A stretch of 64,000 bases of DNA from M3007 sp046296435 (GTDB taxonomy: Bacteria > Bacteroidota > Bacteroidia > Chitinophagales > Saprospiraceae): assembly GCA_046296435.1 (NCBI GenBank), contig JBKBLI010000006.1, forward strand, positions 14,877 to 78,876, read 5' to 3'. Position numbers and translations under genes: made by a program. How positions within the stretch are numbered: the stretch's first letter is position 1; the number at the start of each line of letters is the position of its first letter. The notes under the pieces were generated by a model, which did not search any database, was not told the origin of the DNA, and was given only the letters and a program-made list of their open reading frames with translations. Below, piece by piece: positions 63,746-64,000 of the stretch.

Positions 63746-64000
63746 TCAGAAAGAGAGCGTCAGGCCCAGCCCCTGTCCGGTAGGGTAAAGCAGCACGGGG
63801 AGCGATTTGCCGTTTTGGCTGATGTAGAAGTAGGCGCCCAGATCGAAAGCCATGAGAAAAGCGCCCTGCATGACGATCGAACGACCAAAGCCGCTGAATC
63901 GGTCTCGGTTTTGTTCTGAAGTCCTGGCTCTGGCTTGCAGCCAAACGCCGCTCATGATGTAGCCGACGTCCAGACCGGCGTTGAAGAGGAGGATTTTTTC
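63746..64000 (-). CDS. C-terminal part of a conserved membrane protein (cut by right edge)
   Basis: The minus-strand frame is open to the window edge, so the 84 residues here are the end of a longer gene. Visible segments are ILLFNAGLDVGYIMSGVWLQ, GFGRSIVMQGAFLMAFDLGAY and the end LPVLLYPTGQGLGLTLSF. The pattern of two helices with glycine-rich turns and a barrel-like C-terminus resembles uncharacterised Bacteroidota membrane proteins (a DUF6992-like impression), but I cannot confirm this. Confidence 0.5.
   Translation of the reverse strand, partial: EKILLFNAGLDVGYIMSGVWLQARARTSEQNRDRFSGFGRSIVMQGAFLMAFDLGAYFYISQNGKSLPVLLYPTGQGLGLTLSF

Overview
The window looks like a piece of a Bacteroidota chromosome, most likely from the Saprospiria side of the phylum. 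Three large secreted proteins end in type IX secretion (T9SS) C-terminal sorting domains. Promoters match the Bacteroidota -7 element TAnnTTTG rather than the E. coli -10 box. Several families are typical of the phylum: DUF3078, the Porin_10-type putative porin, choice-of-anchor L, DUF5916, GbsR-type regulators, and an ECF sigma gene paired with a beta-barrel protein. By eye the GC content is moderately high, with AT-rich spacers. A 99-base run of N inside one gene shows this is a draft or metagenome assembly. The class assignment is inference.

Layout: 1-5 kb holds a DinB-like gene cut by the left edge, rimO, and mtaB overlapping a membrane-fusion (HlyD/RND adaptor) gene, then two small exported proteins. 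5-10 kb holds a T9SS cargo protein and uvrB. 10.7-12.6 kb holds an ALDH3-type aldehyde dehydrogenase and a MazG-like pyrophosphohydrolase. 12.7-16.9 kb is a housekeeping block on the minus strand: rplM-rpsI-rpsB-tsf, and metK. 17-22 kb holds a GbsR-like regulator, a BatC-like TPR protein and a large BNR/PKD T9SS protein. 22-32 kb holds an acidic conserved protein, a TolB-like propeller, rfbD, an HD hydrolase, a YgjP-like metalloprotease, a methyltransferase, an NhaC antiporter, fabI and a putative porin. 32-38.5 kb holds a 1233-residue anchor-L T9SS protein, an ACMSD-family decarboxylase and thiL.

The block 38.8-45.0 kb is an overlapping minus-strand gene string: DUF4153 membrane protein, beta-barrel protein, glycosyltransferase, a previously hidden 37-residue membrane protein, O-antigen-ligase-like polymerase and a half-size TolC-like protein. 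It is plausibly a cell-surface polysaccharide unit. 45-51 kb holds a small exported protein, hflX, tryptophan 2,3-dioxygenase, PAP2, smpB, rbfA and tRNA-Lys(UUU). 51-60 kb holds a fatty acid hydroxylase-like protein with a small partner, recJ, a LMW phosphatase with a DUF3078 protein, an MscS-like channel, and two ECF sigma loci. One sigma locus is followed by a protein combining an inner-membrane anchor with an outer-membrane barrel. The right end holds tatC, a DUF5916 protein and a gene cut by the window edge.

The most unusual non-gene signal is a family of about fifteen short T-tract/A-tract dyads (T6-9, 1-3 bases, A6-10), mostly in spacers. The six best share an asymmetric flank resembling CAACGCC. 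I see no CRISPR array, insertion sequence, prophage or recognisable defence system.
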